From assembly GCF_021538675.1 (NCBI RefSeq), contig NZ_JAJUKH010000004.1, forward strand, positions 186,001-250,000: DNA of 64,000 nucleotides, written 5' to 3'. The first letter of the stretch is position 1, and each line of letters begins with the position of its first letter. This DNA comes from Paenarthrobacter sp. AR 02. Lineage in GTDB: Bacteria > Actinomycetota > Actinomycetes > Actinomycetales > Micrococcaceae. Of this stretch, positions 17,384-25,519 are shown piece after piece. A program made the position numbers and the translations under genes. The notes under the pieces were generated by a model. The model did no database searches. It had not been told where the DNA came from and was given only the letters and a program-made list of their open reading frames with translations.

Positions 17384-18427
17384 ATGGAAACAGCAGAAAC
17401 ACTCATCTGGACCGGCTCCTACACTGCCGACAGGAACGGAAACGGGAAGGGCATCACAGCCCTTTCCGCCGACGACAACGGCCAACTAACCTCGGTCGGT
17501 CTGGCCATCGAGGCAAACTCGCCGTCGTTCCTTGCGCTGCACCCCACGCTCCCGGTGCTCTACGCCGTGGCGGAGGAGGGCAAGACTGTGCAGGCCTATC
17601 GCAGGACGGGTGCCGCTGAGCTGGAGGCTTTCGGGAAACCGTGGCCCGCGGGCGAGGCCACGTGCCACGTCGCTGCGGATCCCCAAGGCCGTTTCATCGT
17701 GGCCACCTGCTGGGGCGACGGCCAGGTCATCCTGTACGAACTGGACGACGACGGCGCCATCACCTCGCGCACCAGCGCGGAAGCCGCCGTCGATCCCCAC
17801 ACCGCAGTGGCTCCGGAGCCGGGCCGGCCCAGCCGCGCCCATTCGAGCCTGATGCTTCCCGATGGCCGGGTCATGACCACGGACCTGGGACATGACCTGG
17901 TGCGCATCTGGAAGTACGCGGCGGGCGAGGGACTGGTGATCGACCACCAGGTGGTCCTGCCGGAAGGATCCGGCCCCCGGCACATGGCCCGCCACCACAG
18001 CGGCACAGTGTTCGTGGATACGGAATACTCGGTGGAAGTGGCCGCACTCCGAATGCAGCCCGATGGCACGTACGAGCTGACTGCGATGGTTCCGGCAAGC
18101 ACCAACGGTGCGCAGGAGGGCGACGCGGGAGCTGAAATCGCCCTGTCTCCGGACGGCCGCTTCGCCTACGTTGGTGTCCGCGGAACCAACCGCATCTGCG
18201 TACTTGCGGTCTCCGAGGATGGCACCGAAATCGAACCCCTGGCGGACGCGCCGTGTGGTGGCGAATGGCCGCGCCACCACTTGGTCCGCGAAGGCTGGCT
18301 GTACGTCGCGAACGAAGGTTCCGACGACGTCGTGAGCTTCAGGCTCCACCCGGAAACGGGACTGCCGGGTGGCCCGGTGGGCCGGGTGGAGACGGGTTCT
18401 CCCAGCGTCCTTGTCCCGGCGGGTTAA
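17384..18427 (+). CDS. Lactonase family protein (6-phosphogluconolactonase/YbhE type)
   Basis: 347 residues of repeated beta-propeller blades (for example SPSFLALHPTLPVLYAVAE, HVAADPQGRFIVATCWGDG, GPRHMARHHSGTVFVDTEY, EIALSPDGRFAYVGVRGTN). This is the lactonase_7 seven-bladed propeller of Pgl-type enzymes that hydrolyse sugar lactones. As the last gene after three AKRs and an epimerase-like protein, it fits a pathway that oxidises or reduces sugars through a lactone. A hairpin of the GAGATGGCA family follows directly. Confidence 0.88.
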   Translation: METAETLIWTGSYTADRNGNGKGITALSADDNGQLTSVGLAIEANSPSFLALHPTLPVLYAVAEEGKTVQAYRRTGAAELEAFGKPWPAGEATCHVAADPQGRFIVATCWGDGQVILYELDDDGAITSRTSAEAAVDPHTAVAPEPGRPSRAHSSLMLPDGRVMTTDLGHDLVRIWKYAAGEGLVIDHQVVLPEGSGPRHMARHHSGTVFVDTEYSVEVAALRMQPDGTYELTAMVPASTNGAQEGDAGAEIALSPDGRFAYVGVRGTNRICVLAVSEDGTEIEPLADAPCGGEWPRHHLVREGWLYVANEGSDDVVSFRLHPETGLPGGPVGRVETGSPSVLVPAG

Positions 18428-18433
18428 CTGACA

Positions 18434-18492
18434 CCGAGATGGCACTTGATGACAATCATCCGCTCAGACATTGTCATCATGTGCCATCTCGG
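18434..18492. repeat. Inverted repeat (GAGATGGCA family), second copy
   Basis: A 23-base arm (18434-18456, containing GAGATGGCACTTGATGACA) pairs with 18470-18492 with one mismatch, around a 13-base loop. It has the same core as 12579-12631. It sits between the convergent lactonase gene and small gene 18500-18730, a terminator position in both cases. Confidence 0.8.
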
Positions 18493-18499
18493 CGAGTTT

Positions 18500-18730
18500 T
18501 CAGGCGGACCAGACCTCGACGTCGTCCGTCCCGCAGATGAGCTTGCGGCCCGTCGGTTCGAGGACGACCCAGAGCAACTCCTGGTGCTTGGAAACGTCGT
18601 CCACCCGACCGACCCCTGCGCCCCACGCGACATCGTAAATCCACACGGGATCACCGGCGCTGAGCTCAGACCATTCCGCCGACGGGACGTGGCGGTATTC
18701 GGCGGGCCTGTTCAGGATGGTGCTGGTCAT
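18500..18730 (-). CDS. Small hypothetical protein (76 aa)
   Basis: 76 residues, starting MTSTILNRPAEYRHVPSAEW. It contains GDPVWIYDVAWGAGVGRVDDV and LLWVVLEPTGRKLI, which suggest a compact beta-barrel (SH3-like or KOW-like), but no family is recognised. The start ATG overlaps the stop of the upstream 65-aa frame (18727-18730), supporting a two-gene unit. Acidic, with GC codon use like the neighbours. Probably real. Confidence 0.6.
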   Translation of the reverse strand: MTSTILNRPAEYRHVPSAEWSELSAGDPVWIYDVAWGAGVGRVDDVSKHQELLWVVLEPTGRKLICGTDDVEVWSA

Positions 18731-18924
18731 GCCGGGACTTCAGCCGTGGATCGCCGCCGCCAAACCGTGGGCGTGCCCTGGTAGGACGGGAGAACACTGC
18801 CTTCTGCGAAAACCTGGACTGCTTCCGGGTCGGAGTCCGGGCTCCACAGGCCCGACGCCGGGCAGTGGGAACCAGTAGGCATGACGCGGGTGGCTCGTTC
18901 GCGCAGGAGGGCGATGCTCTTCAT
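18727..18924 (-). CDS. Small hypothetical protein (65 aa)
   Basis: 65 residues (MKSIALLRERATRVMPTGSH...). The middle CPASGLWSPDSDPEAVQVFAEGSVLP resembles short actinobacterial proteins with a CxxxGxW-type segment, but no family is recognised. A four-base overlap (ATGA) with the following 76-aa gene suggests co-translation. The ATG follows AAGGATGAGTTTC. Could be a spurious frame. Confidence 0.5.
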   Translation of the reverse strand: MKSIALLRERATRVMPTGSHCPASGLWSPDSDPEAVQVFAEGSVLPSYQGTPTVWRRRSTAEVPA

Positions 18925-19072
18925 CGTTGAAACTCATCCTTGGGTAGTTCGGGGGATTTTGTGAAGCAGATCTCCTCAACCCTATGAAACTCAAGCGATG
19001 ATCGTTATGGACAAATGAATAACGTTCTCCTGCGGCACAGTGCTTTTGCACAGGAACCGCCATGGGGCCCGC

Positions 19073-20101
19073 CTACTTGTAGCTCAGGCTAAGAAAAAGT
19101 GCCTTCAGCTGCGCGTATTGCGTGGTCTTCATCCAGGCTTTGGCTGCCTCTGGAGTGGCGAAGGCCGGCTGCTTGGCGGGGTCGAAGATCGCGTAGGCAC
19201 TCATGATTCCGTTGGGCACACGGACCTGATTGATACCTGAGCCCGTTTCCCCGGATTGCATCTCTGAGGCCAGGCGGACATCCATGACGTATGTGGGCGT
19301 CTGATCCAGCTCCGCGGTCGAAGGCGTTTCTCCCGGGTGAACCATCATGGCCGCCTGATGGGCAAAGAAACCGAACTGCACGGGATCACTGGCTGAGGTT
19401 GTGGAAACCACTCCAGGTACTGTGGCGCGGTCGTAGACGGTTCGCTTCACCCAGCCGCCTGTCCCATCCGCGTAGTTTCCGTTGAACACGCGCGCTACCT
19501 CGGCCCCAGCGGCATCGAAAACAGTCACAATGCGTGAGGCTTCCGCGGTCCCGGGCGGATCGTACGGTCCCTGTTCCGCCCGGACACTCCAGCCCACCGG
19601 GTACGTGAAGGACAGGTGCCCGTCCGGGAAGGTGAAGGTCTGGCTCGTGGGAACCTGCACCGGCGGGACCACCGGAGCGGTCGTGGGCGCAGCAGGCACG
19701 GTGGGTGTCGGCGCCTGGGTGGTTGTGGGAGTCGGGCTTGCCGTGGGCGTTGCGGACGGCGTCGCCGTAGGAGTTGGCGTTGCGGATGGGCTGGGCGTGG
19801 GGGTCGCCTCCGTCGACGTCACCGTGTTCGCGGGCGCCGGGGTTGAAGTCACGGTCCCGAAGTTCGCGGCGACAAGCACCCCTGCGGTGACGGCGGCTGC
19901 GCCGAGCAGGAGCCCGCCGGCGATCTGGGCCTTCCGCCGCCGTCGGTTTTCCAGGGACGTGACCCCGGCCAGTGGGCTGTTGTCGCTGTACACAGTGGAT
20001 CCCGACAGGATCTTGTGCAGGGCTTCTTCGCCGTTCGGTTCCGTCACTGGATCGATAGTGAGCGGGTCAACAGCTGAAATTTGGTTCTTGATCGGATCCA
20101 T
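19073..20101 (-). CDS. Membrane-anchored Thr/Pro-rich protein, probable partner of the ECF sigma factor
   Basis: 342 residues. Residues 1-~52 are cytosolic, then the basic RRRRK precedes one membrane helix (IAGGLLLGAAAVTAGVLVAA). Next comes a ~65-residue linker of T/P/S repeats (TPTPSPSATPTPTA), and then a folded extracytoplasmic domain (FTFPDGHLSFTYPVGWSVR onward). It follows the sigma-70 gene by only 5 bases. The position and topology suggest an anti-sigma factor, but there is no zinc-binding HxxxCxxC motif, so it may instead be a sensor or an envelope protein. The T/P linker is typical of cell-wall-spanning segments. Confidence 0.7.
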   Translation of the reverse strand: MDPIKNQISAVDPLTIDPVTEPNGEEALHKILSGSTVYSDNSPLAGVTSLENRRRRKAQIAGGLLLGAAAVTAGVLVAANFGTVTSTPAPANTVTSTEATPTPSPSATPTPTATPSATPTASPTPTTTQAPTPTVPAAPTTAPVVPPVQVPTSQTFTFPDGHLSFTYPVGWSVRAEQGPYDPPGTAEASRIVTVFDAAGAEVARVFNGNYADGTGGWVKRTVYDRATVPGVVSTTSASDPVQFGFFAHQAAMMVHPGETPSTAELDQTPTYVMDVRLASEMQSGETGSGINQVRVPNGIMSAYAIFDPAKQPAFATPEAAKAWMKTTQYAQLKALFLSLSYK

Positions 20102-20106
20102 TGTCT

Positions 20107-20616
20107 TCAGACCCCCATCTTCTCTGTAGTCGGGTCGGCCCCTGCAGGCATCTGCTTCCGGAAGGCCGCGCGTGCCCGGTGGAGACGGACTTTCGCTGCT
20201 GATTCACTGCATTGCAGCACAGCGGCGATGTCGACGATCCCCAGGTCGTCCCAGTAGGCCAGCTGCAATATGTCACGGTCCTTCTCGCGAAGGCGGTCCA
20301 TCGCTTCCTGAACGGCGACGTTTTCCGAGTTGTCGCCAAACCGCTGGACCGCCGTCGTGCGCAATTTCTCCTGCAGCGCCTGCCGCCTGTCGCGGCTGCG
20401 GTACGCGTTGCCCACCAGGTTGCGGGCAACGGTCAACAAGTAGGCGAGGTCCGGGCGTGAGTCGTCCACCCATTTTTGCCACACGACGCGGAATACATCC
20501 GCTGCTATCTCCTCCGCCACATGCGACGATTCAACGCGTCGGCAAACGAACTTGTAGACGGACGGATAGCTGTCTTTGTGAATGGCGATGAATGCCAATT
20601 CGCGCTCGGAAAGCAC
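20107..20616 (-). CDS. ECF-type RNA polymerase sigma factor
   Basis: 169 residues from the GTG at 20616, chosen for the AGGGGG ribosome-binding site just upstream; the frame is open to 20682. Region 2 runs from about SYPSVYKFVCRRVESSHVAE to DLAYLLTVARNLVGNAYR. Region 4 is RLREKDRDILQLAYWDDLGI then the helix-turn-helix DIAAVLQCSESAAKVRLHRA. It directs transcription of a small regulon, usually its own operon. The next gene codes for a membrane protein that may hold or sense for it. Confidence 0.88.
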   Translation of the reverse strand: MLSERELAFIAIHKDSYPSVYKFVCRRVESSHVAEEIAADVFRVVWQKWVDDSRPDLAYLLTVARNLVGNAYRSRDRRQALQEKLRTTAVQRFGDNSENVAVQEAMDRLREKDRDILQLAYWDDLGIVDIAAVLQCSESAAKVRLHRARAAFRKQMPAGADPTTEKMGV

Positions 20617-20735
20617 GATTTCCCCCTGAATATAGAACCCGGACCTGCAGGATACTTGGTTAGTTTCCGGCCGGGCCGCCACGGTTACACGCGGCGAAAA
20701 AGTTTTTGCTGTGATCCCTGCGATAGTTTCGAGTC

Positions 20736-21713
20736 ATGGTGAAAACAGGAGCGTCAGTTGAGTGGGCGCGTCAGCAGGTAGACCTCGGCCGCGTGCCGCT
20801 TGCGGTTCTGGGGATCGCGTCCAGCAACGGTATTGAGGACGTCGTAGCATTCGGGTCCGACGGCGGCCGGCAAGCGACCGTCGAGGACCACTTCGCGCTG
20901 TTCTCCGTCTCAAAGCCCATCAGTGCCCTGGCCGTCATGCGCCAGGTCGAGTTGGGAAAGCTATCGCTGGGCAATGCGCTCTCGACGGCGGTTCCGGGTT
21001 TCGGCGCCGGCCGCACCGACACCGTAACGCTGGAGCACCTGCTCAGTCACCGGTCCGGGATCACCGACCCGGAGCTCGACGACGGTGTCCCCCTCCGCGA
21101 CGCCCTCACCTCGGCGGGGCAAACCTTTTACGCGGGATCCTTGGTCCAGTACTGCAACATCGCTTTCGAGGGTGCAGCAGCCATGGCCGAGTGGGCTGAT
21201 GGGCGTCCGTTTGAGGAGCAGGTCCTGTCCCTGGCAGCCGACACCGGCGCAAGCGGCCTCACTTTCAGCACGGACTGCAACCCACATACGGTGCACGGAA
21301 CCGAGGCGGAGGGACTGAACGCCGAGGCCATGTTCCAGCAAAGGCACCCGGGAGCGGGGCTCTTTGGAACAGCCACGGACCTGCTCAACCTCGGCACGGA
21401 GTTGCTCAGGGATTCCGGCGAGGCCGTCCAACCAGCCACCCTGGCAGCCATGCGCCGGCCTCGAACCACGGAGCTTTCACACATCACCACCCGGCCCAAA
21501 CCTCTTCGCCACACCGGTCTGGGATTCCAATTGCCGGCCAACGAGTCCGAGTTGATCGCACGGGGGATCTACGGCCACCCCGGTTGGTCCGGAACGGAGT
21601 GGTGGATGTTCCCTGAGCAGGATCGCTGCGCGGTGTTCCTGACGAACGTCCTGGACACCCCGGACCTTGGCGTGGACACCACAGCGTTGTTCAACGCGGT
21701 GGCGGCTTCCTAA
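20736..21713 (+). CDS. Serine hydrolase, beta-lactamase/penicillin-binding-like fold
   Basis: 325 residues. The SxxK catalytic motif is FSVSKPISAL (about residue 52), a YxN-equivalent is YCN (near 139), and a C-terminal HPGWSGTEWW replaces the usual HTG/KTG box. Class C beta-lactamase-related esterases and DD-peptidases share this. No signal peptide, so it is probably cytosolic and esterase-like. A TAGTTT -10-like hexamer ends 6 bases before the ATG, with no ribosome-binding site: a leaderless candidate. The 3' end overlaps the convergent nickel transporter by 4 bases. Confidence 0.8.
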   Translation: MVKTGASVEWARQQVDLGRVPLAVLGIASSNGIEDVVAFGSDGGRQATVEDHFALFSVSKPISALAVMRQVELGKLSLGNALSTAVPGFGAGRTDTVTLEHLLSHRSGITDPELDDGVPLRDALTSAGQTFYAGSLVQYCNIAFEGAAAMAEWADGRPFEEQVLSLAADTGASGLTFSTDCNPHTVHGTEAEGLNAEAMFQQRHPGAGLFGTATDLLNLGTELLRDSGEAVQPATLAAMRRPRTTELSHITTRPKPLRHTGLGFQLPANESELIARGIYGHPGWSGTEWWMFPEQDRCAVFLTNVLDTPDLGVDTTALFNAVAAS

Positions 21714-22753
21714 CCCTTGCGGGCAACCCGTCCCCGCCACGCGGACACAGCCCACACCAACGCGAACAATGCCACGAGGATCAGGCCAGCGTCCCCGAGG
21801 TCCACTTCGCCGAGCCAGGAGGTCAGTGGGTCCTCCAGCCCAAACGCGGCATTCGCGAACCCGCCCAGCGTGATTACTGAGATGAACAGGGCCGACACAG
21901 CCGAGATACCTGTTATCAGCGCGTTGAAGCCCAGCTTGCGCTGCGGATTGTTGATCGCGGATTTGTACATCTTCATCATGGCCACGCCGTTGGCGGAATC
22001 GCACAGGGTCATGGCTGCGGTGAACGCAAGCGGCAGCGCCATCAAGGCGAGCGGCGATACTCCGGCGAGTGACGCCGTCGTGGTTATCACCAGCAGCCCG
22101 ATGGTGGTGGCGGTATCGAAGCCCAGCCCGAACAGGAAGCCGATCACGTAAATGTTCCGCGGCCGCTCCACCTTGGACAGTGGTTTGGCCAGGAGCCTGG
22201 CGACGAAGCCTTTCGCTTCGAGGTCTTCGTGGCGGACCTCGCCTCCGGCTTGCACGTCCCTGTACAGCTTGGTGGCGCGCACGAAGGCCGAGCCGTTGAA
22301 GAGGCCCATCGCCAGCAGGAACAGCCCCGAGACGCCGCTCCCGATCAAGCCCAGGACCTTGTTGCCTGTGGTGCCGTCCTCCATGAACTGCCCCACCAGC
22401 GTGGCTCCCGCCACCACCAGCAATCCGGCCAGCACCACCACCGAGCTATGGCCCAGGCTGAACGCGAAACCCACGCTCACGGGGTCCTTATGCTGGGCGA
22501 CGAACTTCCGGGTGGAATTGTCGATCGCGGCGATGTGGTCCCAGTCGTAACTGTGCTTAATGCCCGCCACGTAGGCGGTGACCACCAGACCCAGCGCCAA
22601 CGGTTGGGCACCACCGGCGGCGCCGGCGAGCAGAAGAACGACGGCGGCGGCATGCAACGCGGCTACGGCACCGAAGGTGAACAGCAATCGGGTCCGCAGG
22701 GAAAGGTTCTCGCGCTCCCGGTACATGGTGGCGAACTCAGTCAGCGCGGTCAT
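21710..22753 (-). CDS. Nickel/cobalt transporter, NiCoT family
   Basis: 347 residues from the ATG at 22753, with GAGGAAG upstream; the stop of ureD shares one base with this ATG. About eight membrane segments. The signature in helix II is KHSYDWDHIAAIDNSTRK, matching the HxxxDH nickel-binding motif. LFGLGFDTATTIGLL is the second signature. It imports Ni2+ for the urease encoded just upstream; coupling to ureD supports nickel rather than cobalt. Confidence 0.92.
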   Translation of the reverse strand: MTALTEFATMYRERENLSLRTRLLFTFGAVAALHAAAVVLLLAGAAGGAQPLALGLVVTAYVAGIKHSYDWDHIAAIDNSTRKFVAQHKDPVSVGFAFSLGHSSVVVLAGLLVVAGATLVGQFMEDGTTGNKVLGLIGSGVSGLFLLAMGLFNGSAFVRATKLYRDVQAGGEVRHEDLEAKGFVARLLAKPLSKVERPRNIYVIGFLFGLGFDTATTIGLLVITTTASLAGVSPLALMALPLAFTAAMTLCDSANGVAMMKMYKSAINNPQRKLGFNALITGISAVSALFISVITLGGFANAAFGLEDPLTSWLGEVDLGDAGLILVALFALVWAVSAWRGRVARKG

Positions 22754-23739
22754 CAGTACTTCCTCAGGTTCAAAGGCGCCTGGCCGAACCAACGTTCCCG
22801 CAGAACGCTGGTGCAGGCACCCAGTAAATTGTTGAGTTCCCCAGTGCCGTTCGACAACGATCGCAGCACAAGCCCGGTGCTCCCGGCAAGGGTCTGCGTC
22901 AAGGAAACACCCGTATAGGCGTCAAAGTCACTAGCCAAGTGGCTCAGTTCGTCAGCAAGTTCCTGGCCCACCCGTGGGTCCACCACTACCAACGAGCCCA
23001 GATGACTGAAACCCTCCATGAACCCCATCCCACTGACGTCGTTTACAGGTGGGCGGATTAGAAGGTTGTCCAGCGCCAACAATGCCGGCCCGGCGTCGTC
23101 CTCGATCCAGATCTCGTTGCGCAACCGCACCTCTTCATACTTGAAGGCAGCACCGTCCGGCGACCATCCCGGCGTGATGACCTCCGCCATGACAAGGCTC
23201 GACGACGGGTGGAGACTGATGCGCGAATTCTGCCGGTAGCTCGCCTCCCGGTAGGCGATCAACTGGTCGGGCACCAGCTCCAACCGAGCGTCCTCCCCCA
23301 GCCTGATGTTCATCCGCTGCTCGGCAAAGGACCCCGGAGTCCGGTAAATCTTCGTGGCCGACTGCGTGGTCAGCAGAAGGTCGGCCCCGTCTTCCACCTC
23401 CACGTCGACAAGGAACAAATCCGCCCCCAGATACGCCCCACCCGGATTGACCATGACATAACAAACCTGCCCACTCTGATCCAGGTAATGCGCCCGAAGC
23501 ACCCGCAAAGCACCCTCATGGAACTGCCGCGCAGCAACGGACCGCCCCCCGCGCACACAAACCCCAAGCTCCAACCGTCCCCGCACAGCCCCCTCGCCCA
23601 AAGCGACCCCAGCGCCGGGCCCTGGTTCCGCTCCCTGCCCTTGGTCAGCGGAGGCGGGGATAAGGGGCCGCGGCGTGGTGGGCACCGCGAAGCGGGCACG
23701 GCCCCTTATCCCCGTCGAAGCGGTGACGGTCGCTTTCAC
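22753..23739 (-). CDS. ureD: Urease accessory protein UreD
   Basis: 328 residues. [40 protein letters not shown] and [15 protein letters not shown] are standard UreD sequence; it forms the UreDFG complex that loads nickel into UreABC. The first ~60 residues ([20 protein letters not shown]) are unusual and are encoded partly by a 16-bp inverted repeat at 23655-23714. The start overlaps the ureG stop by 4 bases. Confidence 0.92.
   Translation of the reverse strand: MKATVTASTGIRGRARFAVPTTPRPLIPASADQGQGAEPGPGAGVALGEGAVRGRLELGVCVRGGRSVAARQFHEGALRVLRAHYLDQSGQVCYVMVNPGGAYLGADLFLVDVEVEDGADLLLTTQSATKIYRTPGSFAEQRMNIRLGEDARLELVPDQLIAYREASYRQNSRISLHPSSSLVMAEVITPGWSPDGAAFKYEEVRLRNEIWIEDDAGPALLALDNLLIRPPVNDVSGMGFMEGFSHLGSLVVVDPRVGQELADELSHLASDFDAYTGVSLTQTLAGSTGLVLRSLSNGTGELNNLLGACTSVLRERWFGQAPLNLRKY
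23655..23714. repeat. 16-bp inverted repeat inside the 5' part of ureD
   Basis: CGGGGATAAGGGGCCG (23655-23670) and its exact complement (23699-23714) flank 28 bases. It lies in the coding sequence and keeps the frame, encoding a low-complexity stretch. A partial relative of one arm (GACCCTTATCCCCGG) occurs near 47661. Confidence 0.7.
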
Positions 23740-24353
23740 TGCGCCAGATCAAGCATCAGGACGTCGCGGCGGATCCAGTTGAGGACCTCTTCCAGGCCTT
23801 CGTCGGTCTTGAGGTTGGTGAAGCAGAACGGTTTGTTGCCGCGGAACTCCTTGGAGTCCCGTTCCATGATGGCCAGGTCCGCCCCCACGTGCGGCGCCAG
23901 GTCGGTCTTGTTGATGATGAAGAGGTCGGACTTGATCATGCCCTGGCCGGCCTTGCGGGGGATCTTCTCGCCCTGGGCGACGTCGATGATGTAGATGGAG
24001 AAGTCCACGAGTTCGGGGCTGAAGGTGGCGGACAGGTTGTCGCCGCCGGACTCTACGAAGATGACCTGCAGGTCGGGGTGGCGTGCCTTCAGTTCTTCGA
24101 TGGCCGCGGTGTTCATGGAGGTGTCTTCGCGGATGGCGGTGTGCGGGCATCCGCCGGTCTCGACGCCGATGATCCGGTCTTCGGGGAGGATGCCGTTGGC
24201 GGCGAGGATTTTGGCGTCTTCGATGGTGTAGATGTCGTTGGTGATGGCGGCCATGGAGATGTCGCCGCTCATGTGCCGGGTGATGCGTTCGACCAGTTGG
24301 GTTTTGCCTGCTCCGACGGGTCCGCCTACACCGATCCTGATGGGTTCTGTCAT
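23736..24353 (-). CDS. ureG: Urease accessory GTPase UreG
   Basis: 205 residues from the ATG at 24353 ([18 protein letters not shown]), the usual UreG length, with AAAGGA upstream; a start at 24371 is possible but lacks a ribosome-binding site. P-loop GPVGAGKT, the nickel-binding CPH motif in [13 protein letters not shown], and NKTDLA for guanine. It drives nickel insertion with GTP hydrolysis. Between ureF and ureD. Confidence 0.95.
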   Translation of the reverse strand: MTEPIRIGVGGPVGAGKTQLVERITRHMSGDISMAAITNDIYTIEDAKILAANGILPEDRIIGVETGGCPHTAIREDTSMNTAAIEELKARHPDLQVIFVESGGDNLSATFSPELVDFSIYIIDVAQGEKIPRKAGQGMIKSDLFIINKTDLAPHVGADLAIMERDSKEFRGNKPFCFTNLKTDEGLEEVLNWIRRDVLMLDLAQ

Positions 24354-24374
24354 GTCTTCTGTCCTTTGCATCAG

Positions 24375-25055
24375 TTAGCTCATGAACATGCGGGCACGTT
24401 GCCGTTCGTGCCGCATTTGTGAAATTTCAAGTCCGGGGCTTACGGCCCCAAAGTCGTCCCAGCACAGCTGTGCTACAACGTTGATGGCGGTAGCGACGGC
24501 GTCGTGCGCGTCCCGAAGTACCCGCTGCCCGGCGTTCTGCCCGAGCGGTATGGCGCGCACCGCGTTCTGTGTCAGGGACGTGACAGTGGCAAAGAGGTAG
24601 GCTGACAGCGCCTCCTCGAAGGGTACCCCCAGCGACCGGGCAATCACCCCAAAGGCCAACGGCTGGTGCCCCGATGCGCGGCCGCCGCGGACCAACTCCC
24701 TGTAGGCCTCCAACTCCGTGGATGGGAACACCTCACCGCCGATCTCCAGCAGGCGGCCGCCCATTTTCAGGGAAGCCTCCCGCACCTCCCGGGCCAGCAA
24801 CTGCCCGGACAACACGCGGTCCAACAATCCAACATCCACCCCTTCGTAAAGGAATCGGATAGCCAACCCATCGGAATAACTCAACTGCTGCCCCACAAAG
24901 GCCCGCAACCAAACGCCAAATGAGCCCTCATCACCCACAAGGCCGCGCTCAATGTAGCCCTCAAACCCCAAAGAATGGGCAAACGCCCCCGTGGGCAGCG
25001 CCGAGTCAGTCAGCTGTTGAAGAGCCAGCTGATAGCTAGTGCGAGTGCTCAGCAT
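24375..25055 (-). CDS. ureF: Urease accessory protein UreF
   Basis: 226 residues. LTDSALPTGAFAHSLGFEGY near the N-terminus is the UreF hallmark, and the all-helical remainder includes GHQPLAFGVIARSLG. It is the GTPase-regulating part of the UreDFG nickel-loading complex. Its start overlaps ureE by 20 bases. Confidence 0.94.
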   Translation of the reverse strand: MLSTRTSYQLALQQLTDSALPTGAFAHSLGFEGYIERGLVGDEGSFGVWLRAFVGQQLSYSDGLAIRFLYEGVDVGLLDRVLSGQLLAREVREASLKMGGRLLEIGGEVFPSTELEAYRELVRGGRASGHQPLAFGVIARSLGVPFEEALSAYLFATVTSLTQNAVRAIPLGQNAGQRVLRDAHDAVATAINVVAQLCWDDFGAVSPGLEISQMRHERQRARMFMS

Positions 25056-25512
25056 GGCGGAACGGCACCGGCATGACCCGCTCTTGCCTGTCGTAGGGGA
25101 CGCCGACGCTCTTCACATAGTCTTCGACGGTGTGGTCATACTGGCACACCATGACTTCGGCCCCGTACTCGGACGACGCATCAAAGAACTGCGCCTGCAG
25201 ATGCCGGTTGCCGAGTGAATGTGCCACCACTCCCATCTCATGGATGCTCCGGGGCGCGATCACCAGAACGTCGGTGGGCAGCACGGAGATGACAATCAGG
25301 TTGGAGTCTTCGATGGCCAGGATGTCGCCGTCGCGGAGATCGCCGCTTCCGGAGGGGAGGCGGATTCCGAGTTCCTTGCCGTGATCGGTGGTGACGCGCT
25401 GGATGCGCTTGACCAGCAGGCTGCTGGGGAGCACCACCTTTTCTTTGTGGTGGCCGGCGTAGGCGTTGCCCGATAATTCGTGCAGGTTGCCGAGGATTCT
25501 TTCGATGATCAC
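25036..25512 (-). CDS. ureE: Urease accessory nickel chaperone UreE
   Basis: 158 residues. The N-terminal half is the peptide-binding domain (VVLPSSLLVKRIQRVTTDHG). The second half is the metallochaperone domain (SVLPTDVLVIAPRSIHEMGV, ending YGAEVMVCQYDHTVEDYVKS). The C-terminus has two histidines (RHAEHSH) rather than a long histidine tail. It delivers Ni2+ to UreG. It lies 7 bases after ureC. Confidence 0.93.
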   Translation of the reverse strand: MIIERILGNLHELSGNAYAGHHKEKVVLPSSLLVKRIQRVTTDHGKELGIRLPSGSGDLRDGDILAIEDSNLIVISVLPTDVLVIAPRSIHEMGVVAHSLGNRHLQAQFFDASSEYGAEVMVCQYDHTVEDYVKSVGVPYDRQERVMPVPFRHAEHSH

Positions 25513-25519
25513 GGATGTC

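Noticed and set aside
19481..20129. 215-aa glycine/valine-rich plus-strand frame
   Set aside because: Antisense image of the Thr/Pro repeat linker of the membrane protein at 19073-20101.
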